NCBI GenBank assembly: GCA_019415505.1
Contig: DXZC01000065.1
Coordinates: 1 to 12,390, forward strand
From: Peptococcaceae bacterium
Lineage (GTDB): Bacteria > Bacillota > Dehalobacteriia > UBA7702
Direction of reading: 5' to 3'
DNA length: 12,390 nt
A model generated the notes under the pieces. That model did no database searches and was not told where the DNA came from. It worked only from the letters and a program-made list of their open reading frames with translations. The translations under genes and the position numbers were made by a program. Shown piece by piece: positions 1 through 6,372 of the stretch (the first letter of the stretch is position 1; each line of letters starts with the position of its first letter).

Positions 1-18
1 GAGGTGACCAGTGCTGAG

Positions 19-1002
19 ATGGCGGAAATATCTGTAATAATCCCGGTATATATGGTAGAGGATTACCTGGAACAAGCCTTAGACAGCGTTTTGGGCCAGA
101 CCTTCGAGGATTTAGAGGTTATTTTAGTCATCGCTTACGGCCAGGATCGCTCGGAGGAAATCTGCGACGCTTATGCTGCCCAGGATAAGCGCATTAAATT
201 GCTTAAAACAGAGCCCCTGGGCAATTCCGACGCCCGGAACCGGGGTGTAGCGGCGGCTACCGGCAGGTACATAGGCTTTGTGGACGCTGACGACTGGGTG
301 GAGCCGGATATGTTTGCAACCCTCTATGAACAAATGCAAGCCAATAAAGCTGATATTGCCGCTTGCAGCTTTGCCTGGGAATGGCAAAACCGCAGCCGCA
401 ATTTTTCCGATGACCGGCCCTTGCAAGTTTGGAATACCAACCAGGGTTTAGACGCTATACTCTACGAAAAGGGCTTTTGGGTGGTTTTATGGAATAAGCT
501 ATACAAGCGGGAAATGTTTCACAACGTGGTCTTTCCCGTGGGCAAACACTTTGAGGATGTGGCCGGTACTTACCGGCTTATTTATAACGCTGCCAAAATA
601 ACCTATTACCCAGTTGTGAAATACCACTACAGACAAAGAGGCTCCAGCCAGGTGCGGGACGGCGATATCAGCAGAAAAAAAGATCTATTGGACGCGGCTA
701 ACGATATGCTGGCTTTCTTTAAGGAGCATATACCCTCCCTGGTTTACGTGGCAGAATACAAGTATTTGGAAGCTATCATAGATATGCTGCATATCGCTTG
801 CCAAGCCAGGGAAAGCAATAAACCATTAATGAAAAGCCTAACCAGGGAAATTTGGCGTAAGGGCAAACCGTTTTTGCATGACGCCCGTATCCCCGGAGAC
901 GTAAAGCAGAGAATTATTTTGGCTCGGTTGGGCCCCAGACTTTATCGCCGCATTTATTTGACAGCTCTACATAGATACCGCAGTAATTATCAATTCTATT
1001 AA
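19..1002 (+). CDS. Family 2 glycosyltransferase (GT-A fold) of a surface polysaccharide cluster
   Basis: Probably transfers a sugar from a nucleotide-sugar donor to a lipid-linked glycan on the cytoplasmic face of the membrane. The N-terminus ISVIIPVYMVEDYLEQALDS is the classic GT2 opening. NSDARNRG (69-76), the DXD-type metal motif VDADDW (88-93) and an ED pair (179-180) follow, with a basic C-terminal region. I chose ATG at 19 (327 aa) because GAGGTGA at 1-7 is a Shine-Dalgarno at about 11 bases and the protein then begins at the GT2 consensus; a GTG at 4 would add five residues. Oddity: where family members usually have a DDGSTD-like segment, this protein reads VIAYGQDR (37-44), so the donor-binding aspartate pair is absent. 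The next gene starts 22 bases downstream, so it is probably first in this visible operon part. Sugar specificity cannot be told from the sequence. Confidence 0.88.
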   Translation: MAEISVIIPVYMVEDYLEQALDSVLGQTFEDLEVILVIAYGQDRSEEICDAYAAQDKRIKLLKTEPLGNSDARNRGVAAATGRYIGFVDADDWVEPDMFATLYEQMQANKADIAACSFAWEWQNRSRNFSDDRPLQVWNTNQGLDAILYEKGFWVVLWNKLYKREMFHNVVFPVGKHFEDVAGTYRLIYNAAKITYYPVVKYHYRQRGSSQVRDGDISRKKDLLDAANDMLAFFKEHIPSLVYVAEYKYLEAIIDMLHIACQARESNKPLMKSLTREIWRKGKPFLHDARIPGDVKQRIILARLGPRLYRRIYLTALHRYRSNYQFY

Positions 1003-1024
1003 GCAAGGAGAAAGAATAATAAGT

Positions 1025-2548
1025 ATGCGCACTTTCCTGGAAAATATTTTTGTAGACAGAACGGCATTCAAGGTTTGCACTATTATTATGCTAATGTTAA
1101 ACTTGGTCATGGTCATTAGCAGCCATGTAAGTGGCTATTTTAAGATCCTTATTGTGATATGGGGTCTAATTATAATTATAGTAGATCTCTGCAATAAAAG
1201 GGTATTGTTAAAAAACCGTTACTCTATATGGATACTAGCATTTTTACTGATTACCTTTATTTCCATTTTAGTAAATTACCGTACCTCCCTTCTTATAAAT
1301 TTGTGTAATTTCGGCGCCATGGTGGTACTTTTTGTCGCCATCTTTGGTTACGATTTAACCCTGAACCGAGAGACCATGGAAAGGGAAATAAAAATAGTGG
1401 CCAACACTGTGGTAATCATCAGCTTTCTCTTTGGTGCAGTCTGCAGTATTTTTTATTTTGCCGATATTAATTTTTCCTATAATGCCGGTTTTCTGGAAGA
1501 GCTGCAAATAGATGATATTGTCTATTATGGTGTATTTGAGGGAAGGCTCTATGGTATTTATAACGCCAATGACGGCGGCTTTATTTGCGTTATCAGCATA
1601 GCTTTATCAGTATTATTACTTATGATGATGCGGCATAAAGGGGCCAGATTATTTTATATACTCAACATTATCTTGCAGTTTGCCAATTTAACCCTACACC
1701 AATCCCGCTCCTCCTATGTGGCCATTGCTGTCTTTATTGCTATATTCATATACTATGCTCTTGCCTCGCTGGCAAAGAAGCTCAGCAAGCCTTTTTTAAG
1801 CAATTTTGGCCTGCGTCTTTTTACGGCCTTGCTCTGCGCTTGCCTGGTAGTGATACTCATATCGCCAATAAAAGACTCCCTCTTTCTGGCGAAACAACAG
1901 ATTTATACGCCCCAGGAGATTACAGTAGAGCAAGACCCACCCCACCAAGGTACCACCACACCTGCCGAGCCCTCGGAATCCTTCGGGCGCACAGTGATGG
2001 AAAACAATATTTCTACCGGTCGCCTGGAATTATGGTCCGGAGCTTTGGCGGCCTTTAAGGAAGCGCCTTTACTGGGGGTGAGCAGCGGCGGACAACTTGA
2101 CGCCGTAAAACCCCATATTCCACCTTGGTTATATCAACATTTATTAAAGGGCGGGGTGCACAATTCCTATCTTACAGTGCTTTTGGCCTCAGGAATTTTA
2201 GGCTTTATTGCCTTGGGCACCTTTTTTGTCCTGGCTCTGGTCCATATGTTCCAAACAGCCTGGCACAAAAGGCGGCAAAATAGTAACTACTACTTAACCT
2301 TTATCAGCCTCTTTGCTTTAATTATGGCGATATTGGCCTGGGAATGCTTTGACGCGCATCTATTTTATAAGTGCGTATTTCAAGGCGGTATATTTTGGAT
2401 ATTCTTCGGCTACGCCTTATTCTTTGGGGAAAAGGACCGTGAGGACCGGGGATTTGACGTTGTGAATACCAACCTATTTTCCCGTTGTGAAAAAAAATTA
2501 ACCGAAAAAATAAAGCCAAATAGAGAGGGCGGAAAACAGTGTGAGTAA
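1025..2548 (+). CDS. Wzy / O-antigen-ligase-like polysaccharide polymerase, multi-pass membrane protein
   Basis: A 507-residue polytopic membrane protein of the O-antigen ligase/polymerase superfamily, expected to join flipped repeat units on the outer face of the membrane. About nine to eleven hydrophobic segments are visible, for example near 12-32, 37-57, 66-85, 89-109, 123-146, 183-204, 208-248, 264-283 and 380-400. A long hydrophilic extracytoplasmic loop (about 284-378) carries the family signature: GRLELW (332-337), PLLGV (348-352) and HNSYL (379-383) entering the next helix. AAGGAG at 1005-1010 precedes the ATG by 14 bases, rather far, but no better start is near. It overlaps the flippase gene by 8 bases, which suggests translational coupling. 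A ligase function cannot be excluded by sequence, but the position between a glycosyltransferase and a flippase favours a polymerase. Confidence 0.85.
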   Translation: MRTFLENIFVDRTAFKVCTIIMLMLNLVMVISSHVSGYFKILIVIWGLIIIIVDLCNKRVLLKNRYSIWILAFLLITFISILVNYRTSLLINLCNFGAMVVLFVAIFGYDLTLNRETMEREIKIVANTVVIISFLFGAVCSIFYFADINFSYNAGFLEELQIDDIVYYGVFEGRLYGIYNANDGGFICVISIALSVLLLMMMRHKGARLFYILNIILQFANLTLHQSRSSYVAIAVFIAIFIYYALASLAKKLSKPFLSNFGLRLFTALLCACLVVILISPIKDSLFLAKQQIYTPQEITVEQDPPHQGTTTPAEPSESFGRTVMENNISTGRLELWSGALAAFKEAPLLGVSSGGQLDAVKPHIPPWLYQHLLKGGVHNSYLTVLLASGILGFIALGTFFVLALVHMFQTAWHKRRQNSNYYLTFISLFALIMAILAWECFDAHLFYKCVFQGGIFWIFFGYALFFGEKDREDRGFDVVNTNLFSRCEKKLTEKIKPNREGGKQCE

Positions 2549-3827
2549 AATTTCCCTGCTCGCTAATAAAATACATGGCCGCTTTTTTCGTAACACCGGC
2601 TGGTTGTTATTTGAGCGCATATTTCAGCTTGTAATATCCCTATTTGTTACAGCGCTGATGGGGCGTTATTTAGGCACGGAAAGATATGGCCTGCTCAATT
2701 ATGGTCTGGCCTATGTCACTATTTTCACCACAGTTTGTAAACTGGGCATAGACTCCATTATTGTCAACGAGATTATCAAAACCCGGCAAAAGACCGGGGA
2801 ACTACTGGGCACCACTATTTTACTACGCTTTGTATCCGCTATTTTATCTATTGGCGTTATCTACCTAGTGGTTTATATCCTCAACCCTGATGATAAAATA
2901 TTGCAGATGGTCACCGTCATCCAATCCTTCTCCCTCTTGTTTGTCTCAGTGGACACTGTGGCCTACTGGTTTCAATCTAACTTGGAATCCAAATATGCGG
3001 TAATATCTAAATCTATCGCCTTTGCGGTAGTTTCCGCCTGGCGTTTAGTTTTAATTTGGCTGCAAGCGCCGCTGATTTATTTTGCCGTGGCTACAATCAT
3101 AGAGGCCCTGGTTATGGGCATTTTCTTGCTGATATTTTACTATCGGTTTCACGGGCAAAAACTTAAATTCCGGCGGGCGACCACAAAAAGACTCTTAACA
3201 ATTAGCCAGCATTTTATTTTCTCCAGTCTTCTAGTTATGATCTATACGCAAATGGATAGAATAATGCTGGGTCAACTGGCGGGCAATTCCGCAGTAGGCA
3301 TCTATACGGCGGCAATGACCATTGCTAGCCTCTGGGTCTTTATACCTTACGCCTTAATCGATTCGGCCCGGCCCATTATCTTAACGGCCAAGGAAAAGGA
3401 TAACGGCTTGTATGAAAGGCGGCTGAAACAGCTATACTGCGCCGTGTTCTGGATTAGCGTTGGGGCTTCAATCTTCTTTTCGCTGTTGGGAAAACCATTA
3501 GTGCATATTCTCTATGGCAAGGCCTATCTCGCGGCAGTCCCAGTGTTAAGCACCCTTATATGGTCCCGGCTTTTCTCTTTAATGGGCGTAATTCGCGATA
3601 TTTGGCTAATTGGTGAAAAACACTACCGTTACGTCAAATACTTTGTGGGCTGCGGTGCTCTAATTAATGTGGCTTTGAATATGCTTCTGATACCTCAAAT
3701 AGGAGCTCTCGGTGCCGCTGTTGCCACCTTGTTTACAGAGTTTATCGCTTCCATTCTTGTTACTGCCATACCCAAGAAGACCCGACCCCTGGTAGCGCTG
3801 ATTTTTAAAGCCATAATTTTTAAATAA
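2541..3827 (+). CDS. Wzx-like polysaccharide flippase (MOP superfamily, oligosaccharide exporter)
   Basis: A 428-residue hydrophobic protein predicted to flip lipid-linked oligosaccharide from the inner to the outer leaflet. The N-terminus has the Wzx/RfbX pattern: NTGWLLFERIFQL, then RYLGTERYGLLNYGLAYV, then KLGIDSIIVNEIIK. Later blocks include QMDRIMLGQLAGNSAVGIYT and LNMLLIPQIGALGAAVATLF, which recur in this family. About twelve membrane segments are apparent. It starts with GTG inside the end of the polymerase gene (8-base overlap); the AGAGGG stretch at 2524-2529 is the likely ribosome site. Family members often run to about 470 residues with up to fourteen helices, so this one is on the short side and ends soon after an IPKK segment. 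I see no frameshift. It is the last gene of the polysaccharide operon, followed by a long untranslated stretch. Confidence 0.88.
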   Translation: MSKISLLANKIHGRFFRNTGWLLFERIFQLVISLFVTALMGRYLGTERYGLLNYGLAYVTIFTTVCKLGIDSIIVNEIIKTRQKTGELLGTTILLRFVSAILSIGVIYLVVYILNPDDKILQMVTVIQSFSLLFVSVDTVAYWFQSNLESKYAVISKSIAFAVVSAWRLVLIWLQAPLIYFAVATIIEALVMGIFLLIFYYRFHGQKLKFRRATTKRLLTISQHFIFSSLLVMIYTQMDRIMLGQLAGNSAVGIYTAAMTIASLWVFIPYALIDSARPIILTAKEKDNGLYERRLKQLYCAVFWISVGASIFFSLLGKPLVHILYGKAYLAAVPVLSTLIWSRLFSLMGVIRDIWLIGEKHYRYVKYFVGCGALINVALNMLLIPQIGALGAAVATLFTEFIASILVTAIPKKTRPLVALIFKAIIFK

Positions 3828-3900
3828 CAGCTTCATTTAATAAAAAGTTTGCCAGCGAATAAAACAGCATGGGGAAGCAAAAAATTAGGCGGGATATTTT

Positions 3901-4140
3901 CAGTTATACCGTTGGCTCACACCCAAGCAGGAGCTATTATCAAATACTGACGGTTCACACCCAAGCGGGAGGGCTATTATCAGTTATACCCATGGCTCAA
4001 ACATAAGCGGGGGCTATTCTCAGATACTAACGGCTCACACACAAGCGGTGGGGCTATTATCGGTTATACCAATGGTTCAAACCCAAGCAGGGGCTATTCT
4101 CAGATACTGACGGCTCACCCCCACGCGGGGCTGATTTTAG
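3901..4140. repeat. Six tandem 40-base units in an alternating A-B pattern (three 80-base dimers)
   Basis: Units begin at 3901, 3941, 3981, 4021, 4061 and 4101, each exactly 40 bases. Odd units begin CAGTTATACC or CGGTTATACC; even units begin CARATACTRA (CAAATACTGA, CAGATACTAA or CAGATACTGA). All carry a GGYTCA block, an AAGC or ACGC block and (except the last) a GCTATTMT end. The GGYTCA block lies 13 bases into odd units and 11 bases into even units, compensated later, so the two subtypes differ by balanced indels. The last unit is degenerate. A pre-repeat GGGATATTTT at 3891-3900 resembles the unit end. The 40- and 80-base periods are not multiples of three and no open frame spans the array. 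It lies in the flippase 3' flank. Function unknown. Confidence 0.9.
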
Positions 4141-4230
4141 GAAGCCTGCGGAATACAGTAACCTAGGCCCCTGGCAGCAGGGAGAGGCACGCCACTAAGA
4201 GCCTAGATTCATGAACCCACTGTTAAAATA

Positions 4231-4298
4231 AAAAAATTATTAGGTATTATAAAGTATTAACATTTAAAGAGTTAATCCTTTGTATGCCTAATTTTTTT
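4231..4298. terminator. Long bidirectional intrinsic terminator
   Basis: ATTAGGTAT (4239-4247) pairs with ATGCCTAAT (4284-4292) with one G-U. After a one-base bulge, ATAAAG (4249-4254) pairs with CTTTGT (4278-4283), again with one wobble. After one mismatch, ATTAAC (4256-4261) pairs with GTTAAT (4271-4276) around a 9-base loop. A run of seven T follows on the right (4292-4298) and six A precede on the left (4231-4236), so each strand sees a hairpin followed by a U tract. Its place between the flippase gene and the convergent regulator gene suits a shared terminator. The stem is AT-rich, so its strength is uncertain. Confidence 0.65.
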
Positions 4299-4308
4299 AA
4301 CCAAGCAA

Positions 4309-4450
4309 CGGGGTTATTACTTCCACTTGGTACTTGGCGCTTACTACTTGGGGATAAGACCCCCTCTAGCATTGAGCATACGAAGGGTTAGCGCCAATCA
4401 GGCCGCCTGGTGACAAGGTAAGCGCGGCATACTGCCGGCGGAGAAGCCCC
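4309..4450. other. GC-rich segment with competing helices, candidate structured RNA
   Basis: This stretch is distinctly richer in G+C than the AT-rich sequence on either side. TTGGCGCT (4334-4341) can pair perfectly with AGCGCCAA (4390-4397). The overlapping GCGCTTAC (4337-4344) can pair perfectly with GTAAGCGC (4418-4425); the two cannot form together. Local hairpins are GGGG-ATAAGA-CCCC (around 4350-4363), CAGG-CCG-CCTG (4399-4409) and CGGCA-TAC-TGCCG (4425-4437), plus CCGCC (4403-4407) with GGCGG (4437-4441). I recognise no known RNA family in it. The strand is unknown: it could be the 3' leader-out of the minus-strand regulator mRNA or an independent RNA. Confidence 0.25.
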
Positions 4451-4487
4451 TAGACTAATAAGACAACAAAAAAACAGTCAAAACAGC

Positions 4488-4525
4488 AAAGGTAGATACT
4501 GGGAAACAGCCCTGTATCTACCTTT
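4488..4525 (-). terminator. Terminator-like hairpin downstream of the double-GntR gene
   Basis: AAAGGTAGATAC (4488-4499) pairs perfectly with GTATCTACCTTT (4514-4525). Inside, after a T-T mismatch, GGG (4501-4503) pairs with CCC (4510-4512) around a 6-base loop. On the minus strand the stem ends in TTT and the next 25 bases are U-rich but broken up, including a seven-T run; on the plus strand only TTT then ATAAT follows. It lies about 110 bases past the stop codon of the minus-strand regulator, so I assign it to that gene, with the strand uncertain. Confidence 0.5.
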
Positions 4526-4633
4526 ATAATATTAAAAATATTTAATTAACAGCGGAACCGCAGATTAAAACCTTGAACTAGCGGCGAAAGCTGCCGGACC
4601 AAGAAACCGAGAGTAAAAATAAGGCGAACACCC

Positions 4634-6148
4634 TCATTTTTCATATTGGATTCCACGGGGCGACCACAGCATACTTTCATCTTCCCCCCAGTCCCAGGAC
4701 TCCTCCGGCTCAGGAATGAGTATGGAATCTACCTCCCTAAGGCCCAGTTGCTTTAGCATATCAGCTGTGAAGCGCAATTCGTGGAGTAGTAATTCCTCTA
4801 AAATAGCGGCAAAGCTGGAAAAGTCCTTTGTCGCCAGCGCCTTGAGCATACGGTTGAAGAAGTCATTAAAAAAGCTGAGGTTATCTTCGGGCTTGCCCCG
4901 CTTGCCTCGTAAGGGATTGCCCCAAAAGAGCAACCGCAAAAGCTCGGCATAAATGCTTCTAATTGTGCTATAAGGCGCAAACTGGGCAATTAACTCCAGG
5001 GAAGTATAGGTAACCAACTCATAGCGCTGACCATTCTGCAAATGGGACAAGCGGCGTTGCCATTGGCCCAGGGCGGAATCGTCCAAAGCGGACAGTGTTA
5101 TTTTAGCTACAGCTTTGGCGGAAAGAGCATATATTTGCAAGCCCGCAGTCATATCCAACAGCCGGCTGCCAATATTGGCCTGGGTAAAGTCGCAGTTTTC
5201 CGTACTTTCAGCGGGAGGCAACACACGGGCCCCCAGGGTTCGCGATGATTTAACCGCCCCAAGGCTGTTTAACAAGGCGATTGCGCGCCGCACAGTGCTG
5301 AGGGAAACCCCTTTTTCAGCAGCCAAGCGCTCCGCCGGGGGCAGATAACTACCTGGCGGGTATACGCCACGGCTGATGTCAGTCAAAAGCCCAATGGCTA
5401 GAGTGTACCGTAGCTGCGAGGACTTTTTATAGGCGCTCCACTTAAAGCTTGTCTCCTCTTGGAGAGGGGCAACTGCAATGTTTTCAGTATAAAAACCCAT
5501 TACCACATGGGAAAGGTCATTATGAGCAGCTTGTAGGACTTGGGCCAGGTCGTCCCACTGGCCGCGGCTACTGTAGGTTGCTATCTTCCGCTGCCAATTT
5601 AAACCCCGGTCAAAATAAACCTCGTTGCCAGGCACGCTGTAGAACGGCCCTTGAAAATATAAGTAAATGTGCCGCAGCAGCCGCATTAAAAGCTCATTGC
5701 CCAAGTCGCCGTACATTAGTTGGATATGCCGCCAGATTAGATTAGGGGACTTATGACTGGCGGAAGCCAGCTTTTCCAGTCCTCCTAAGGCGCCCGCAGG
5801 AGAATGCTTGAGGGACAGCCACTGGGCCCAGCTTAACAGCGGCGGCAGGGCTTGGCTCAAATCGAGCAGCGCGGTTTTCCGCTGGGCAAAATAGACCTGA
5901 ATATGACGGTCAACTTCCTTGGCGTCATATTTTACAATCACCCTGGCGCCAGCTTTTGGCAATAAGGAAATATACCCCTCATCTTGTAACCGCTGGTAAG
6001 CCAGTTTTACGGTATCAAGGGAAATATGAGCTTGACGGCACAGCTCCTCCATGGCCGGCAAAGTATCCCCCGGCCGGTAAAAGCCAAATTCAATTTGAGT
6101 GCGTAGGAATGAGTAAGTTGCCTGATGCAGCTCTATCTCGCTCCCCAT
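4634..6148 (-). CDS. GntR-family transcriptional regulator with two winged-helix DNA-binding domains
   Basis: A 504-residue protein. The first GntR-type winged helix spans about 8-72 (FYRPGDTLPAMEELCRQAHI, LDTVKLAYQRLQDEGYI). A second complete one spans about 244-310 (YPPGSYLPPAERLAAEKGVS, LSTVRRAIALLNSLGAVKS). Each is followed by a mostly helical region (about 75-240 and 315-480) without motifs I can assign; I do not see a clear FCD, UTRA or aminotransferase-type effector domain. The tail after 475 is acidic and Trp-rich. AAGGAG (minus strand, 6157-6162) sits 8 bases before the ATG, and a strong promoter lies just upstream. It is divergent from the hybrid kinases, sharing their control region, so it probably regulates itself and them. 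Typical GntR proteins are about 230-250 residues with one such domain; this looks like an internal duplication, or a fused dimer. Confidence 0.85.
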   Translation of the reverse strand: MGSEIELHQATYSFLRTQIEFGFYRPGDTLPAMEELCRQAHISLDTVKLAYQRLQDEGYISLLPKAGARVIVKYDAKEVDRHIQVYFAQRKTALLDLSQALPPLLSWAQWLSLKHSPAGALGGLEKLASASHKSPNLIWRHIQLMYGDLGNELLMRLLRHIYLYFQGPFYSVPGNEVYFDRGLNWQRKIATYSSRGQWDDLAQVLQAAHNDLSHVVMGFYTENIAVAPLQEETSFKWSAYKKSSQLRYTLAIGLLTDISRGVYPPGSYLPPAERLAAEKGVSLSTVRRAIALLNSLGAVKSSRTLGARVLPPAESTENCDFTQANIGSRLLDMTAGLQIYALSAKAVAKITLSALDDSALGQWQRRLSHLQNGQRYELVTYTSLELIAQFAPYSTIRSIYAELLRLLFWGNPLRGKRGKPEDNLSFFNDFFNRMLKALATKDFSSFAAILEELLLHELRFTADMLKQLGLREVDSILIPEPEESWDWGEDESMLWSPRGIQYEK

Positions 6149-6182
6149 AGTGAAATCTCCTTAAAAATAATATTTACCAAAA

Positions 6183-6211
6183 ATTATAACAGTTTTTACC
6201 CCTAATATCCA
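6183..6211 (-). promoter_or_regulatory. Predicted sigma-A-type promoter of the double-GntR gene
   Basis: On the minus strand, TGGATA (6206-6211) is separated by 17 bases from a perfect TATAAT (6183-6188). The latter is preceded by TGT, giving an extended -10. Transcription would begin near 6176, about 28 bases before the start codon, leaving room for the AAGGAG ribosome site. Confidence 0.7.
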
Positions 6212-6221
6212 CTATTATCTC

Positions 6222-6247
6222 TGTTCTGTTACTATGTTCTGTTGCTA
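6222..6247. promoter_or_regulatory. Tandem 13-base direct repeat in the divergent control region, candidate operator
   Basis: TGTTCTGTTACTA (6222-6234) is directly followed by TGTTCTGTTGCTA (6235-6247), one mismatch in thirteen. The second copy contains the -35 element of the kinase promoter, and the pair lies just upstream of the -35 of the opposite promoter. Placement suggests a regulator site; the most obvious candidate binder is the adjacent double-GntR protein, which is an inference. A looser ACTATTATC precedes at 6211-6219. Confidence 0.5.
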
Positions 6248-6270
6248 TTTTCAACATATTTTGCTATACT
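6242..6270 (+). promoter_or_regulatory. Predicted sigma-A-type promoter of the first hybrid kinase gene
   Basis: TTGCTA (6242-6247), a 17-base spacer and TATACT (6265-6270) preceded by TGC (extended -10). Start of transcription would be near 6277, giving a leader of about 95 bases to the preferred start codon at 6373. Confidence 0.65.
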
Positions 6271-6359
6271 TTATATAAATGTGGCATGTGAGCGACTATG
6301 CCAGCTATAAAATCAGCCAAGCCAAACCGGCGTTCAACGCGTCTATTGTACATAGGAAC

Positions 6360-6364
6360 AGGAG
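6360..6364 (+). promoter_or_regulatory. Ribosome binding site that decides the first kinase start
   Basis: AGGAG lies 8 bases before ATG at 6373. The in-frame upstream ATG at 6298 has no comparable site and would add a 25-residue basic, low-complexity leader with no PAS resemblance. Confidence 0.7.
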
Positions 6365-6372
6365 AAGCAAGG

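Larger units (their letters stand above)
3828..4633. other. Long gene-free region between convergent transcription units
   Basis: No credible coding frame is seen on either strand in these roughly 800 bases. From left to right it contains the 40-base tandem array (3901-4140), a small inverted repeat CTAGGC/GCCTAG (4163-4168 with 4201-4206) enclosing a CCCTG-GCAG-CAGGG hairpin (4169-4182), an AT-rich stretch with a long bidirectional terminator-like hairpin (4231-4298), a GC-rich potentially structured segment (about 4309-4450), and a second terminator-like hairpin (4488-4525). The flanking genes converge, so the region is 3' untranslated sequence for one or both of them, or hosts an independent RNA. 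Confidence 0.7.

Noticed and set aside
3901..4140. CRISPR array
   Set aside because: Units are 40 bases head to tail with similarity along their whole length; there are no unique spacers and no cas genes in the window.
4222..4285. Plus-strand promoter for an RNA in the AT-rich stretch (TTAACA at 4257-4262 with TTGTAT at 4280-4285)
   Set aside because: The -10 match is only three of six and both elements fall inside the terminator hairpin; AT-rich sequence yields such matches by chance.
4309..4450. Known RNA families (6S, SRP, RNase P, tmRNA, common riboswitches)
   Set aside because: None of the conserved sequence blocks I know for these families is present; only unassigned pairing potential is seen.
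4716..5745. Plus-strand open frames opposite the regulator gene
   Set aside because: They are antisense to a well supported coding region, lack recognisable domains and lack good ribosome sites.
6298..6372. Start of the first kinase at ATG 6298
   Set aside because: No ribosome site precedes it, it lies only about 21 bases past the predicted transcription start, and ATG 6373 has AGGAG at 8 bases. It remains possible as an alternative start.
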